NCBI GenBank assembly: GCA_943846615.1
Contig: OX044354.1
Span: 2,435,001 to 2,499,000, forward strand
Length of the DNA: 64,000 bases
Direction: 5' to 3'
DNA from: an uncultured Amylibacter sp.
Lineage (GTDB): Bacteria > Pseudomonadota > Alphaproteobacteria > Rhodobacterales > Rhodobacteraceae
A model generated the notes under the pieces. That model searched no databases. It had not been told where the DNA came from and worked only from the letters and a program-made list of their open reading frames with translations. The translations under genes and the position numbers were made by a program. Of the stretch, positions 1-10,687 are shown piece by piece (positions within the stretch are counted from its first letter, which is position 1; each line of letters begins with the position of its first letter).

Positions 1-297
<297 letters not shown>

Positions 298-302
298 TCG
301 AT

Positions 303-911
303 ATGTCTGAAGTTTTGACAGAATTGGGCGAAGCAATCGCCGCGAAATTACCTGATGCGGTTACCGCGTCGGGTGTCAGTGATTTTGGCGATCTGGTTTT
401 GAACGTAAAGTTGGATCAAATTCCAAAGGTTGTGGAATTTTTGAAATCCAATTCCGCGATGAAGTTTTCGACGTTGATTGATATTACTGCCGTTGATTAC
501 CCATCACGCGCTGTGCGGTTCGAAATGGTTTACCATTTCTTGTCCATGTACACGAACACACGTATCCGCATTAAGGCACAAGTTGCCGAGGATGGTATCG
601 TGCCATCAATTCATGAAATTCACCCTGGTGCGAACTGGTTTGAGCGTGAAGTATTCGACATGTATGGCGTGTTGTTTTCTGGTCACCCAGATTTGCGCCG
701 CATCCTGACGGATTACGGTTTCCGTGGGTATCCATTGCGCAAAGATTTCCCAACGACGGGTTACACAGAGTTGCGTTACGACGAAGTTGCCAAGCGCGTG
801 GTTTATGAACCCGTGACGTTGACACAAGAATATCGTCAATTTGATTTCATGTCCCCTTGGGAGGGTGCTGAATACATCCTGCCTGGTGATGACAAAGCGG
901 AGGCGAAGTGA
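303..911 (+). CDS. nuoC: NADH-quinone oxidoreductase subunit C
   Basis: Peripheral-arm subunit of complex I (30 kDa family) that packs against NuoD near the quinone site. The 202-residue protein has the family signature around residues 110-150 ([12 protein letters not shown], then [13 protein letters not shown] and GYPLRKDFP). It is a free-standing NuoC, not the NuoCD fusion of enterobacteria. It follows nuoB by 5 bases and its stop overlaps the nuoD start (ATGATG), which suggests translational coupling. Confidence 0.97.
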   Translation: MSEVLTELGEAIAAKLPDAVTASGVSDFGDLVLNVKLDQIPKVVEFLKSNSAMKFSTLIDITAVDYPSRAVRFEMVYHFLSMYTNTRIRIKAQVAEDGIVPSIHEIHPGANWFEREVFDMYGVLFSGHPDLRRILTDYGFRGYPLRKDFPTTGYTELRYDEVAKRVVYEPVTLTQEYRQFDFMSPWEGAEYILPGDDKAEAK

Positions 912-2122
912 TGGCTGACGGTAATTTTAACGACGCGCAATCTGGCGAACAGCGTATTCGTAATTTCAACATCAACTTTGGCCCACAGCACCCTGCCGCG
1001 CACGGTGTGTTGCGTTTGGTTTTGGAGCTGGATGGTGAGATCGTAGAGCGTTGCGATCCGCATATTGGCCTGCTGCACCGTGGTACAGAGAAGCTGATGG
1101 AGAGCCGCACGTATTTGCAAAACTTGCCATATTTCGATCGGTTGGATTATGTTGCGCCGATGAACCAAGAGCACGCATGGTGTTTGGCGATTGAGAAATT
1201 GTCTGGTGTCGAAGTACCACGTCGCGCGTCATTGATCCGCGTTTTGTACAGCGAAATTGGCCGTATTTTGAACCACATCTTGAACGTAACAACCCAAGCC
1301 ATGGACGTGGGCGCATTGACGCCGCCGTTGTGGGGTTTTGAGGAACGTGAGCATTTGATGGAGTTTTATGAACGTGCATCGGGTTCACGCCTGCACGCCG
1401 CATATTTCCGCCCAGGTGGTGTTCACCAAGATTTGCCGCAAGATTTGTTGGATGACATCATGGCATGGACCATGAGTTTTCCAGAAGTTTTAGCGGACAT
1501 CGATGGTTTGTTGACGGAAAACCGTATTTTCAAACAGCGTAACGTTGATATCGCCGTTGTGACCGAACAAGAGGCATTGGACTGGGGCTTTTCCGGTGTG
1601 ATGGTTCGTGGGTCTGGGATGGCGTGGGATTTACGCCGTGCACAACCGTATGAGTGTTACGACGAATTTGAATTCGACATTCCTGTGGGCAAAAATGGCG
1701 ATTGTTATGATCGTTACCTGTGCCGCATGCAAGAAATGCGCGAAAGCTTGAAGATTATTCAACAAGCGATCCAGAAGTTGGAAACCGCGACGGGTGATGT
1801 TTTGGCGCGTGGGAAATTGACCCCGCCGAAACGTGGCGACATGAAAACATCAATGGAAGCATTGATCCACCACTTTAAACTATACACCGAGGGCTTCAAA
1901 GTTCCCGAAGGTGAGGTTTACGTGGCTGTTGAGGCACCCAAAGGTGAATTTGGTGTGTTCTTGGTATCTGATGGATCAAACAAACCATATAAAACCAAAA
2001 TCCGCGCACCTGGGTATTTGCACCTGGCCGCGATGGACCACCTATGCAAAGGCCATCAGCTTGCTGATGTTGCCGCGATTATCGGCACGTTGGATGTCGT
2101 ATTTGGAGAGATTGACCGCTAA
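908..2122 (+). CDS. nuoD: NADH-quinone oxidoreductase subunit D
   Basis: The 49 kDa subunit of complex I, forming much of the quinone-binding cavity with NuoB. The 404 residues match the usual length. Visible motifs are [15 protein letters not shown] near the N-terminus, the [14 protein letters not shown] segment, and [14 protein letters not shown] with [14 protein letters not shown] near the C-terminus, remnants of the ancestral NiFe-hydrogenase fold. The start overlaps the nuoC stop, and the stop overlaps the nuoE start (TAATG). Confidence 0.98.
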   Translation: MMADGNFNDAQSGEQRIRNFNINFGPQHPAAHGVLRLVLELDGEIVERCDPHIGLLHRGTEKLMESRTYLQNLPYFDRLDYVAPMNQEHAWCLAIEKLSGVEVPRRASLIRVLYSEIGRILNHILNVTTQAMDVGALTPPLWGFEEREHLMEFYERASGSRLHAAYFRPGGVHQDLPQDLLDDIMAWTMSFPEVLADIDGLLTENRIFKQRNVDIAVVTEQEALDWGFSGVMVRGSGMAWDLRRAQPYECYDEFEFDIPVGKNGDCYDRYLCRMQEMRESLKIIQQAIQKLETATGDVLARGKLTPPKRGDMKTSMEALIHHFKLYTEGFKVPEGEVYVAVEAPKGEFGVFLVSDGSNKPYKTKIRAPGYLHLAAMDHLCKGHQLADVAAIIGTLDVVFGEIDR

Positions 2123-2868
2123 TGTCTATTCGTCGCTTACATACTGAACAGCCTGACAGCTTTAAATTTACGGCTGCTAATAAGAAATGGGCCAAAGAGC
2201 AAATTGCGAAGTACCCCAAAGGGCGCCAAGCATCTGCAGTGATCCCATTGTTGTGGCGTGCGCAGGAGCAAGAAGGTTGGTTGTCAAAGCCAGCGATTGA
2301 AACTGTTGGTACGATGTTGGACATGGCGTTTATCCGCGTGTTGGAAGTGGCATCGTTCTATTTCATGTTCCAATTGGCGCCTGTTGGCAAAATCGCCCAC
2401 GTTCAGGTCTGTGGTACATTGTCATGTATGATTTGTGGCGCCGAAGATTTGATCGGTATTTGCAAAGAAGAAATCGCGGATAAACCACATGCGTTGTCTG
2501 CTGATGGTAACTTTAGCTGGGAAGAAGTTGAATGTTTGGGTGCCTGTACGAACGCCCCTATGGTTCAAATCGGCAAAGATTTTTACGAAGATCTGACCGA
2601 GGATACTTTCCGCGAAATTCTAGCCGCGTTTGCGCGCGGTGAGGTGCCTACTCCGGGTCCTCAAAACGGTCGTTATGCGGCCGAGCCCTTGTCTGGGCTA
2701 TCCTCCTTAACTGAATTTAATACTGGTAATTACGAAACGAACGCGTCTGTGACGCGGGCGCTTGAATATGGTGACACTGTCAAACGTATTCAGGGCAATG
2801 AAGTGCCTATTTTAGTGGCGGGGAAGAAGCCAGCCAAATCAAAGCCTGCGAAAAAGCAGGCAAAATGA
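2122..2868 (+). CDS. nuoE: NADH-quinone oxidoreductase subunit E with basic C-terminal tail
   Basis: The 24 kDa subunit, carrying the [2Fe-2S] cluster N1a in a thioredoxin-like fold and docking to NuoF. The ligands are visible as C-x4-C (CGTLSC) near residue 95 and C-x3-C (CLGAC) near 136. The protein is 248 residues, longer than the ~160-residue core. Residues from about 180 form a low-complexity extension ending in [16 protein letters not shown]. Some alphaproteobacterial NuoE proteins, from memory, carry a similar linker plus a helix-hairpin-helix domain; here that domain is on the next gene. Confidence 0.96.
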   Translation: MSIRRLHTEQPDSFKFTAANKKWAKEQIAKYPKGRQASAVIPLLWRAQEQEGWLSKPAIETVGTMLDMAFIRVLEVASFYFMFQLAPVGKIAHVQVCGTLSCMICGAEDLIGICKEEIADKPHALSADGNFSWEEVECLGACTNAPMVQIGKDFYEDLTEDTFREILAAFARGEVPTPGPQNGRYAAEPLSGLSSLTEFNTGNYETNASVTRALEYGDTVKRIQGNEVPILVAGKKPAKSKPAKKQAK

Positions 2869-2886
2869 CTAGGGGAGTAATAGATT

Positions 2887-3675
2887 ATGACTACGAATAA
2901 CAATTCTAATTGGTTAAGCACATGTTTGCTGATCTGTTGGTTGTTGGCCGCCATTGTTGGCGCGTTCATCGGCAGTAAATTGACGCATTCCATGAGCACA
3001 ATCGCCGCAATTATTATCGGCTTGATCATTTTCTTGTTGCTGGGCTGGGCCCTGCGCAAGTTGTTCTGTAACAAAGGTTCTGTAGCTGTCGGTACAGCCG
3101 CCGCAGGCGCAGGTGCTGCAACCGCAGCCGCTGCTGCAAGCGCCGGATCGTCCGCTTCTGCATCAGGCGATGCATCGACAATGCCAAGTGCAGCTGTTTC
3201 CGAAATGCCAGCAGAAAAACCTGCGGCGAAGCCGAAGGCAGCAGCAAAGCCGAAAACAGCGGCGAAATCGACGTCGACTGCGAAAACGAAAACTGCGGCG
3301 AAGAAGCCAGCGGCAAAGAAAGCAGCGGCGGCGAAAACCACCACTGCGAAGGCACCAGCCAAGAAGCCAGCGGCGAAAAAGCCTGCAGCCAAGAAGGCCG
3401 CAGCGAAAAAGCCACCGGTTCTGTACACAAAACGCCCAGCACAGGTTGATGATCTGAAATTGATTTCAGGCGTTGGCCCGAAGTTGGAAAAAACATGTCA
3501 CGAGATTGGTGTTTACCAATTCGCACAGGTTGCGAACTGGAAAAAAGCGGACATCAAAACCGTTGATGACAAGCTGTCATTCAAAGGTCGCATTGAGCGC
3601 GACGAATGGGTGAAACAGGCGAAAGTATTGGCAAAGGGCGGCGAAACCGCGTTTTCCAAGAAGAACAAGAAATAG
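2887..3675 (+). CDS. Two-helix membrane protein with Lys/Ala/Pro linker and C-terminal HhH-like domain
   Basis: Unknown function; 262 residues. Two transmembrane helices occupy roughly residues 8-30 and 37-60. A tract of about 110 residues (70-180) is almost only Ala, Lys, Pro and Thr in KPAAKK-type repeats, resembling histone H1 tails. The last ~75 residues read DDLKLISGVGPKLEKTCHE and then a GRIERDEWVKQAK segment, the helix-hairpin-helix-like domain often seen at the end of alphaproteobacterial NuoE or L21 proteins. It lies between nuoE and nuoF (18 bases after nuoE; AGGGGAG at 2871-2877). A complex I accessory role is inferred from position only. Confidence 0.85.
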   Translation: MTTNNNSNWLSTCLLICWLLAAIVGAFIGSKLTHSMSTIAAIIIGLIIFLLLGWALRKLFCNKGSVAVGTAAAGAGAATAAAAASAGSSASASGDASTMPSAAVSEMPAEKPAAKPKAAAKPKTAAKSTSTAKTKTAAKKPAAKKAAAAKTTTAKAPAKKPAAKKPAAKKAAAKKPPVLYTKRPAQVDDLKLISGVGPKLEKTCHEIGVYQFAQVANWKKADIKTVDDKLSFKGRIERDEWVKQAKVLAKGGETAFSKKNKK

Positions 3676-3735
3676 GCCTAGGCCAGAAACACTTGGGTGG
3701 GCCGAGCGGCCCATCCATCACATAGGAGACCCATT

Positions 3736-3945
3736 TTGAAGCCAACTGAGACGGCACAGGTGAAACAGGCGCGATTAGCCGCGATTGTTATTTTTGTGAC
3801 GATGTTACTGTGGATGGCTTCACAATGGATCGGCGGACAAATTGGATTGGCGGCGCGTTTTGCGTTTCTGTTTGATTTGGCGGCTTTGGCGGCCTTTGCG
3901 TGGGCGTTGATCGTATTAATCAGAGTATGGCGCGCGCGCCAATGA
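3736..3945 (+). CDS. DUF5337-type small membrane protein in nuo operon
   Basis: A 69-residue protein with two hydrophobic helices (about residues 13-32 and 38-62), a basic C-terminus (RVWRARQ) and no signal peptide. It resembles the DUF5337 family that accompanies nuo genes in Rhodobacterales; its function is unknown. I chose the TTG at 3736 because AGGAGA at 3724-3729 is correctly spaced before it. An in-frame ATG at 3697 would put that ribosome-binding site inside the coding region and add a non-conserved basic leader. nuoF begins 16 bases after the stop. Confidence 0.8.
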   Translation: MKPTETAQVKQARLAAIVIFVTMLLWMASQWIGGQIGLAARFAFLFDLAALAAFAWALIVLIRVWRARQ

Positions 3946-3961
3946 CCAAGGAAGAGACAAG

Positions 3962-5257
3962 ATGTTAAAAGATCAAGACCGCATCTTTACCAATCTATAC
4001 GGCATGCATGACCGTTCCCTAAAGGGTGCGAAATCGCGTGGACATTGGTCTGGCACTGCCAAGCTGATTAAAAAGGGCCGTGATTGGGTCATTAACGAGA
4101 TGAAAGATTCCGGTCTGCGTGGCCGTGGTGGTGCGGGTTTCCCGACAGGTTTGAAATGGTCATTTATGCCCAAAGAATCTGATGGTCGCCCTGCGTATCT
4201 GGTTATCAATGCCGATGAATCTGAGCCAGGCACTTGTAAAGACCGTGAAATCATGCGTAACGACCCGCATACATTGATCGAGGGCGCGTTGATCGCATCC
4301 TTCGCGATGAATGCGAATGCCTGTTACATTTACATTCGCGGCGAATTCATCCGCGAACGCGAAGCATTACAAGCTGCGATTGACGAATGTTATGACGCTG
4401 GTTTGTTGGGTAAGAATGCCGCCAAATCTGGCTGGGATTTTGATTTGTATCTGCACCACGGTGCGGGCGCATATATCTGTGGTGAAGAAACAGCATTGCT
4501 GGAAAGCCTTGAAGGTAAAAAAGGCATGCCGCGTATGAAGCCGCCATTCCCTGCGGGCGCTGGCCTGTATGGTTGCCCGACGACGGTGAATAATGTGGAA
4601 TCGATTGCAGTTGTGCCAACGATTTTGCGTCGTGGTGGCGATTGGTTCAAAGGGTTTGGTCGCGAAAACAATGCGGGTACGAAATTGTTCGCGATTTCGG
4701 GCCACGTAAACAACCCATGTGTGGTCGAAGAAGAAATGTCGATCCCATTGCAAGAATTGCTGGAGCGTCACTGTGGTGGTGTTCGTGGTGGTTGGAAGAA
4801 TTTGAAGGCTGTGATCCCTGGTGGTTCATCTGTGCCATTGTTGCCAGCGAACATTTGTTCCGATGCGATCATGGATTTCGATTGGCTGCGTGAACAACGT
4901 TCGGGTTTGGGTACGGCGGCCGTGATCGTTATGGACGAGAGCACGGATGTGATCAAAGCGATTTGGCGTTTGTCCAAGTTTTACAAGCACGAGAGCTGTG
5001 GCCAATGTACGCCGTGCCGCGAAGGTACGGGTTGGATGATGCGTGTAATGGATCGTTTGGTACGTGGTGACGCGGAGCCAGAAGAGATCGATATGTTGCT
5101 GGACGTGACCAAGCAGGTCGAAGGCCACACAATTTGTGCGCTGGGTGATGCGGCCGCGTGGCCGATCCAAGGTTTGATCCGTCATTACCGCAACGAAATC
5201 GAAGATCGCATTAAACATAAACGGACTGGGCGTGTAAGCTCGGTTGCGGCGGAGTAA
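3962..5257 (+). CDS. nuoF: NADH-quinone oxidoreductase subunit F
   Basis: The 51 kDa subunit: binds NADH and FMN and holds cluster N3, the entry point for electrons into complex I. The 431-residue protein shows the nucleotide-binding [16 protein letters not shown] motif near residue 48, the FMN region [20 protein letters not shown] near 170, and the [4Fe-4S] ligands [16 protein letters not shown] near 345 with a fourth Cys in HTICALGD near 392. Spacing to neighbours (16 and 2 bases) marks it as an operon member. Confidence 0.98.
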   Translation: MLKDQDRIFTNLYGMHDRSLKGAKSRGHWSGTAKLIKKGRDWVINEMKDSGLRGRGGAGFPTGLKWSFMPKESDGRPAYLVINADESEPGTCKDREIMRNDPHTLIEGALIASFAMNANACYIYIRGEFIREREALQAAIDECYDAGLLGKNAAKSGWDFDLYLHHGAGAYICGEETALLESLEGKKGMPRMKPPFPAGAGLYGCPTTVNNVESIAVVPTILRRGGDWFKGFGRENNAGTKLFAISGHVNNPCVVEEEMSIPLQELLERHCGGVRGGWKNLKAVIPGGSSVPLLPANICSDAIMDFDWLREQRSGLGTAAVIVMDESTDVIKAIWRLSKFYKHESCGQCTPCREGTGWMMRVMDRLVRGDAEPEEIDMLLDVTKQVEGHTICALGDAAAWPIQGLIRHYRNEIEDRIKHKRTGRVSSVAAE

Positions 5258-5259
5258 GT

Positions 5260-5760
5260 ATGCAACCAGTTGGTCATCATCTTGCGGAATTGAATGTGGG
5301 GCGCCTGTTGGCACCTACGGCTGATCCGCGCGTGGCCGAATTTATGGATAATTTGGATCGTATCAATGGCATGGGTAAACGCATGCCTGGTTTCGTTTGG
5401 ATGATGGAAGGTTCTGGTGAACCCGGAACTGGAAATACGGACGCGAAAATTGATGGCGATCCACAGTACGTTTCAAACCTGACAGTTTGGGAAGATGCGC
5501 CAAGTTTGCAGAACTTTGTTTTCAACACCGTTCACAAACAATTCTATGACCGCCGCGAAGAGTGGTTCGAAATTTTGGGCAAAATGAATTTCGTGATGTG
5601 GTGGGTGCCTGCGGGCCATCAACCAACATTAGACGAAGCATTGGCCAAGTTGGATGCGTTGGAAAAACACGGTGATACGGACGATGCGTTCGGCTGGAAG
5701 CACCTGATTGCCCAAGGATTAACAATCACAAACGGCTGTGCGCCGATAGCGGCGGAGTAG
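5260..5760 (+). CDS. DUF3291 family protein
   Basis: A 166-residue soluble protein matching the DUF3291 family (dimeric ferredoxin-like, antibiotic-monooxygenase-type fold). Typical features are an HHLAELNVGRL start, GFVWMMEGSG, the LTVWEDAPSLQNFVFNTVH segment and the MWWVPAGHQPTLDEAL region. The reaction, if any, is unknown. It starts 2 bases after nuoF, so it is surely co-transcribed with complex I, but nothing in the sequence shows a direct role in it. No cofactor motif was seen. Confidence 0.88.
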   Translation: MQPVGHHLAELNVGRLLAPTADPRVAEFMDNLDRINGMGKRMPGFVWMMEGSGEPGTGNTDAKIDGDPQYVSNLTVWEDAPSLQNFVFNTVHKQFYDRREEWFEILGKMNFVMWWVPAGHQPTLDEALAKLDALEKHGDTDDAFGWKHLIAQGLTITNGCAPIAAE

Positions 5761-5764
5761 GGCG

Positions 5765-5893
5765 ATGCAATACTCTGAAATATTCCGCGATCTGCCATGT
5801 TATTGCATAACAAGTTCACAATGCTTTCCTTTAGCAGCGAAGGGTGCCGCACTGCGCGATGCTTATTTTGCTGTCACTAAAGGAGATATGTAA
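5765..5893 (+). CDS. Possible 42-residue microprotein between DUF3291 and DUF5333 genes
   Basis: Open reading frame of 42 codons beginning MQYSEIFRDLPCYCITSSQ and ending AYFAVTKGDM. A GGAG at 5754-5757 sits 7 bases before its ATG, and its stop overlaps the next start as TAATG. Without it the DUF5333 gene would follow a 132-base gap inside an otherwise tight operon. It has three cysteines and no clear membrane helix. No family is recognised. The downstream gene also has its own AAGGAGAT, so the frame may be fortuitous. Confidence 0.42.
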   Translation: MQYSEIFRDLPCYCITSSQCFPLAAKGAALRDAYFAVTKGDM

Positions 5894-6297
5894 TGCGTAT
5901 CACGACATTAACACTTATCGGTTTTATCGCCGCGACGCCGCTGACTGCTACGGCCAAGGGTTCTTTGTGGGATGTTCCACAAGTGGACAAAGGATTGATG
6001 CAAATCGGCATTGCGCATGGTGTGCGCAAGAACTGTGAAACAATTGATGCACATAAGTTGAATGGTATTTCTTATGTTTGGAATCTGGTAGGACACGCCA
6101 AAGAGGCGGGTTTCACCATGAAGGAGACACGCGCCTTTATCGATGATGACGTCGAGAAAGAAGTGTTGCGCATACGGGTTGTGAAATACCTGAAGGCGAA
6201 GGGGTTAAACCCTGACAAATCGAATGCCCTTTGCGAATTTGGCAAAGCGGAAATCAGCAAAAAAAGCCAAGTTGGCGTATTACTAAGGATGAATTAG
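5893..6297 (+). CDS. DUF5333-type secreted protein in nuo operon
   Basis: A 134-residue protein with a signal peptide ([21 protein letters not shown], cleavage probably before KGSLW), so the mature part should be periplasmic. Two cysteines (KNCETI near residue 47 and ALCEFG near 116) could form a disulfide. It fits the DUF5333 family found in rhodobacteral complex I operons; function unknown. AAGGAGAT at 5879-5886 precedes the ATG. nuoG starts 4 bases downstream. Confidence 0.85.
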   Translation: MRITTLTLIGFIAATPLTATAKGSLWDVPQVDKGLMQIGIAHGVRKNCETIDAHKLNGISYVWNLVGHAKEAGFTMKETRAFIDDDVEKEVLRIRVVKYLKAKGLNPDKSNALCEFGKAEISKKSQVGVLLRMN

Positions 6298-6301
6298 GCA
6301 C

Positions 6302-8323
6302 ATGTCTGATCTGCGGAAAATCATCATCGACGGTCAAGAAGTCGAAGTCGAAGGGGCAATGACCCTATTACAAGCCTGTGAAGTTGCAGGTGTTGAAGTT
6401 CCGCGGTTCTGTTACCACGAACGTCTGACGATTGCGGGCAACTGCCGCATGTGTTTGGTCGAAGTCGTTGGTGGCCCACCAAAACCAGCCGCATCATGCG
6501 CCATGCAGGTGCGCGATGTACGCGGTGGTCGTAATGGTGAATTGCCCGAGGTTAAAACCACATCCCCGATGGTCAAAAAGGCCCGCGAAGGTGTGATGGA
6601 ATTCTTGTTGATCAACCACCCATTGGATTGCCCAATTTGTGACCAAGGTGGTGAATGTGACCTACAGGATCAGGCCATGGCATATGGTGTTGATTTTTCA
6701 CGTTTCCGCGAACCAAAGCGCGCGGTTGATGATCTGGATCTGGGGCCGTTGGTTTCGACAACCATGACACGTTGTATTTCATGTACACGTTGCGTGCGTT
6801 TCACATCCGAAGTGGCTGGTATTACGCAAATGGGCCAAACGGGTCGCGGCGAAGATGCGGAAATTACAACATATCTGAACCAAACATTAGACAGCGAATT
6901 ACAGGGCAACATCATTGATTTATGCCCAGTTGGCGCGCTGACATCAAAACCATACGCGTTTAGCGCGCGTCCGTGGGAATTGAAGAAAACAGAAACCATC
7001 GATGTGATGGATGCGTTGGGTTCCAACATCCGCGTGGATACCAAAGGACGCGAAGTGATGCGTATTTTGCCACGCAATCATGATGGTGTGAACGAAGAGT
7101 GGATTTCAGACAAAACGCGTTTTGTTTGGGATGGATTGCGTCGTCAACGTCTGGATCGCCCATATGTACGTGTGCGTGGCAAGTTGAAGCCAGCGACATG
7201 GGAAGAGGCATTCAAAGCCATCGCCAAGGCGGTTAAGGGTAAGCAAGTTGCGGCGATTGCCGGTGATTTGGCACCTGTTGAGGCGATGTTTGCATTGAAA
7301 GAATTGGTATCTGGTCTGGGCGGCAATGTTGAGTGCCGTGTGGATGATGCGAAACTGCCAATCGGCAATCGTGCGGCCTATGTTGGGACAGCAAGCATCG
7401 AGGATATCGATGATGCGGAGATGATCCAATTGATCGGCACAAACCCACGCGTCGAAGCACCTGTTTTGAATGCACGCATCCGCAAAGCATACCTGAACGG
7501 TGCAACCGTTGGTTTGGTTGGCGAAGCGGCTGATTTGAAATATGATTACGCCCACGTTGGCACGGATCGCGCGGCATTGGATGCATTAGTATCCAAGAAG
7601 ATTTCAGCAGCGACCAAGAAGAAAAAATCAATCGTGATTGTGGGCATGGGCGCATTGCAAGAGGCAGACGGCGAAGCCGTTTTGGCCGCTGCACAGCAAT
7701 TGGCAGAAAATACACAATCAAAATTGTTGATCCTGCACACCGCTGCGGCGCGTGTTGGTGGCATGGACATTGGTTTCGCAACCAAAGGCGGCATGAAAAC
7801 GGCGTTGAAAAATGCGCAGGTCGTTTACAATCTGGGTGCTGACGAAGTTGAAATCGCAGACAACCCGTTTGTGATTTACCAAGGCTCACATGGTGATCGT
7901 GGTGCACACCGCGCGGATGTTATTTTGCCAAGCGCAACATACACAGAAGAGAGCGGCATTTTTGTAAACACAGAAGGCCGTGTTCAAATGACCGCACGTG
8001 CAGGTTTTGCACCAGGTGATGCGAAAGAGAACTGGGCAATTTTACGCGCCTTGTCTACCGAGTTAAAGGCGACTTTGCCATACGACAGCTTGAACGCGTT
8101 GCGTTCAGCATTGTTTGCGGCGCATCCAGAGATGGCACAAATCGACGATGTGCGTGAAAACACAGGTGCGGCATTGAAGGCCAAGAAGTTGGGCAAAGCG
8201 AATTTCAAGAATGCGGTTGCTGATCATTACCTGACCAACCCAATCGCACGTGCATCCGAAGTGATGGCGGAATTATCAAAGAATGCAAAAGATCGCGAAA
8301 ATGCCGCGATTGCGGCAGAGTAG
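6302..8323 (+). CDS. nuoG: NADH-quinone oxidoreductase subunit G
   Basis: The 75 kDa subunit: links NuoF to NuoI through several iron-sulfur clusters. In the 673-residue protein the N-terminal ferredoxin-like [2Fe-2S] site is [19 protein letters not shown], then the His-ligated N5 region [18 protein letters not shown], then N4 ligands [10 protein letters not shown] and [15 protein letters not shown]. The rest is the molybdopterin-oxidoreductase-like domain without a metal site. Length fits the Paracoccus/mitochondrial short form rather than the ~900-residue E. coli form. Confidence 0.97.
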   Translation: MSDLRKIIIDGQEVEVEGAMTLLQACEVAGVEVPRFCYHERLTIAGNCRMCLVEVVGGPPKPAASCAMQVRDVRGGRNGELPEVKTTSPMVKKAREGVMEFLLINHPLDCPICDQGGECDLQDQAMAYGVDFSRFREPKRAVDDLDLGPLVSTTMTRCISCTRCVRFTSEVAGITQMGQTGRGEDAEITTYLNQTLDSELQGNIIDLCPVGALTSKPYAFSARPWELKKTETIDVMDALGSNIRVDTKGREVMRILPRNHDGVNEEWISDKTRFVWDGLRRQRLDRPYVRVRGKLKPATWEEAFKAIAKAVKGKQVAAIAGDLAPVEAMFALKELVSGLGGNVECRVDDAKLPIGNRAAYVGTASIEDIDDAEMIQLIGTNPRVEAPVLNARIRKAYLNGATVGLVGEAADLKYDYAHVGTDRAALDALVSKKISAATKKKKSIVIVGMGALQEADGEAVLAAAQQLAENTQSKLLILHTAAARVGGMDIGFATKGGMKTALKNAQVVYNLGADEVEIADNPFVIYQGSHGDRGAHRADVILPSATYTEESGIFVNTEGRVQMTARAGFAPGDAKENWAILRALSTELKATLPYDSLNALRSALFAAHPEMAQIDDVRENTGAALKAKKLGKANFKNAVADHYLTNPIARASEVMAELSKNAKDRENAAIAAE

Positions 8324-8335
8324 AGGACGGGAACC

Positions 8336-9394
8336 ATGGGATTTTTTGAAACAGGCTTAGGTATCTTCCTGATTGTTTTGGGCCAGACGTTGCTGGTTCT
8401 TGGCTTCGTTATGATCAGCCTTTTGTTGTTGGTTTATGGCGATCGTAAAATTTGGGGTGCTGTTCAAATGCGCCGTGGTCCAAACGTTGTTGGCCCGTGG
8501 GGCATTTTGCAAACCGTTGCCGATGCGTTGAAATACATCGTTAAAGAGGTGGTTGTACCCGCTGGTGCGGATAAGGTTGTCTTCTTTTTGGCGCCGTTGG
8601 TTGGTTTTATCCTGTCTGCAATTGCGTGGGCGGTTATTCCGTTCAATGGTAACTGGATTTTGTCAGACCTGAACGTGGCTGTTTTGTATGTTTTTGCGGT
8701 ATCTTCTTTGGAAGTATACGGCGTGATTATGGGCGGTTGGGCATCGAACTCTAAATACCCATTTTTGGGCGCGTTGCGTTCAGCGGCGCAGATGATTTCA
8801 TACGAAGTTTCCATCGGTTTCATCATCGTTGGTGTGATCATTTCAACGGGTTCATTGAGTTTCATCAACATTGTTGAGGCACAATCAGGATCATACGGAT
8901 TGTTCAGCTGGTACTGGTTACCGCACTTCCCAATGGTGTTCTTGTTCTTTATCTCCGCATTGGCGGAAACAAACCGTCCACCGTTTGATTTGCCAGAAGC
9001 TGAATCAGAATTGGTGGCGGGTTATCAGGTTGAATATTCTTCAACGCCGTTCCTATTGTTTATGGCCGGCGAATACATCGCGATTTGGTTGATGTGTGCA
9101 TTGACGACGATCTTGTTCTTTGGCGGTTGGTTGTCACCGTTGCCAGAAGCGTGGATCGAGTACCTTCCGTTCTTGGGCCACGGTCCATTGTGGATGGTTG
9201 CGAAAATGGGCTTCTTCTTCTTCCTATTTGCGATGGTGAAGGCAATTACACCACGTTACCGTTATGACCAATTAATGCGCCTTGGTTGGAAAGTTTTCTT
9301 GCCTTTCTCATTGGCATGGGTTGTATTCGTGTCATTTTGTGCGCATTTCGGTGCCTTTGGTGGCGCTTACGCACGTTGGACAATCGGGGGATAA
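8336..9394 (+). CDS. nuoH: NADH-quinone oxidoreductase subunit H
   Basis: Membrane-arm subunit (ND1) that joins the peripheral arm and forms the quinone entrance. The 352 residues contain about eight hydrophobic helices. Conserved motifs are [21 protein letters not shown] near residue 32, the acidic [20 protein letters not shown] loop near 215, and a final [14 protein letters not shown] near 305. The stop is followed at once by the TTG start of the first C-x7-C paralogue. Confidence 0.97.
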   Translation: MGFFETGLGIFLIVLGQTLLVLGFVMISLLLLVYGDRKIWGAVQMRRGPNVVGPWGILQTVADALKYIVKEVVVPAGADKVVFFLAPLVGFILSAIAWAVIPFNGNWILSDLNVAVLYVFAVSSLEVYGVIMGGWASNSKYPFLGALRSAAQMISYEVSIGFIIVGVIISTGSLSFINIVEAQSGSYGLFSWYWLPHFPMVFLFFISALAETNRPPFDLPEAESELVAGYQVEYSSTPFLLFMAGEYIAIWLMCALTTILFFGGWLSPLPEAWIEYLPFLGHGPLWMVAKMGFFFFLFAMVKAITPRYRYDQLMRLGWKVFLPFSLAWVVFVSFCAHFGAFGGAYARWTIGG

Positions 9395-9395
9395 A

Positions 9396-9989
9396 TTGGT
9401 TCGTGTAATTGCGACTGTTATTGGATTGGCGGCTGGGTGTTTAGGTACATCCAGCCTTGCTGGTTTAGAGGCAGATTTACTGAACCTGAAAGAGAAAACC
9501 GAATCTTGTATCGAAACGGGGCGCAATGTTTGTGTTGTTTCGGCGTCCACACAGGTTTTAACATCTTCGCGCAATTTGGATTATCTATTCGATGCCGACC
9601 CAGATTTGGTCGAATGGTATGTTCGTATTTTTCAAGTTGCGAGTTTCGAAGTGGCCAAGAAAGGCCGGCCGCCGTTTCGCAAATTCCTCTCGGAGAATGC
9701 GACCTGGGCATTAGACTTTCATTCCGAGTTACGCAAGTTTTTGGGGCAGCAACCGTTGGGTGTGCGTCAGCGTGAAATTGCATTTGCTGGATATGATTTG
9801 ATTCGTGCAGAGGCCTGTCATACTATGAAAATTGATCACTGTGCCCTGGCGGCGACACGTGGTGTTTATAATGCGCAGCGTCGTCAATATTGGGATATGG
9901 TTGTTGAACGTTTCGCGTTAGACGAACCATACAAAAGCACGTTACCAACGCGCATGATTACGTTTTATGAGGAAGGTTTAATCAAATGA
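9396..9989 (+). CDS. Secreted twin C-x7-C protein, paralogue 1 of 3
   Basis: Unrecognised 197-residue protein. A signal peptide is visible (MVRVIATVIGLAAGCLGTSSLA). The mature part has exactly two cysteine pairs, each C-x7-C (CIETGRNVC and CHTMKIDHC), about 105 residues apart, and a shared core SFEVAKKGRPPFRKFLSEN. I use TTG at 9396, 2 bases after nuoH; an in-frame start at 9282 would overlap the nuoH coding region and precede the signal peptide. The stop overlaps paralogue 2 (ATGA). The mature chain looks all-helical and might be TPR-like, but that is inference. Confidence 0.75.
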   Translation: MVRVIATVIGLAAGCLGTSSLAGLEADLLNLKEKTESCIETGRNVCVVSASTQVLTSSRNLDYLFDADPDLVEWYVRIFQVASFEVAKKGRPPFRKFLSENATWALDFHSELRKFLGQQPLGVRQREIAFAGYDLIRAEACHTMKIDHCALAATRGVYNAQRRQYWDMVVERFALDEPYKSTLPTRMITFYEEGLIK

Positions 9990-10567
9990 ATGCTCTTAAA
10001 ACTATAGGTGTCGTCGCATGTTTGATTTCACAACCGGTCTCGGCGGATATCGCCGAGGAGGTTAAGGGCACGCAGAATATGGTGCAAGAGTGTATCACCC
10101 AAGAGCGTGATGTTTGCGTTGTGTTTGGTGCAACACAGTTGATGACAGATATTGAATCCCTGAACTATCTTTTCACCTTTGACCAAGAGGGTTTGGATAT
10201 GCTGGTTTCTGCCTTTGAGAAAGCAAGCTTTAAGGTGTCATCGAAGGGTCGCCCTGATTTTCGCAAGTTCTTATCCGAGAATGCGATTTGGACTTTGGAT
10301 TTTTATAACGAACGTTTCCTAGCAGAAGTTGATCCAGATTATTCCTACGAAGATGTACGTCATTTTTATGCGGCGTATCAGTTGATGCGCGCGGACGCGT
10401 GCCACGATTTGAAAAATGATCCATGTACGGAATCCGCCTTGTGGAACGTGCAAAACGCGCAGAAGAAAGATCGCTGGCCGTCGATTGTCGAACGTTTTGC
10501 GATGGATGATGCGCAGTCTACCGATTTGGTTTCGGGTCTGTTCAAAGCGTATAAAGATCGCTTCTAG
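9986..10567 (+). CDS. Secreted twin C-x7-C protein, paralogue 2 of 3
   Basis: A 193-residue homologue of the preceding gene: signal peptide MNALKTIGVVACLISQPVSA, first pair CITQERDVC, core SSKGRPDFRKFLSENAIW, second pair CHDLKNDPC followed by ALWNVQNAQ and VERFAMDD. It is closer to paralogue 1 than to 3. The ATG overlaps the stop of paralogue 1, so the two are translationally coupled. The protein should act in the periplasm with oxidised cysteines. Function unknown; it lies inside the complex I operon between nuoH and nuoI. Confidence 0.8.
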   Translation: MNALKTIGVVACLISQPVSADIAEEVKGTQNMVQECITQERDVCVVFGATQLMTDIESLNYLFTFDQEGLDMLVSAFEKASFKVSSKGRPDFRKFLSENAIWTLDFYNERFLAEVDPDYSYEDVRHFYAAYQLMRADACHDLKNDPCTESALWNVQNAQKKDRWPSIVERFAMDDAQSTDLVSGLFKAYKDRF

Positions 10568-10687
10568 TCAAAATTACTGGTATTTCGAGTTTTAACTTCT
10601 CGACGCGGGAGTAGCATGGTATACAAAGGTATACGTGATTGTGTTCTTGCAAGCGCGGCTTGACTTGAACTGATTAGGGATCTGAAT

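Noticed and set aside
2790..3526. Long antisense frames opposite the Lys/Ala/Pro tract (also opposite tatB)
   Set aside because: They are shadows of the biased codon composition, rich in Phe/Ala/Leu on the other strand.
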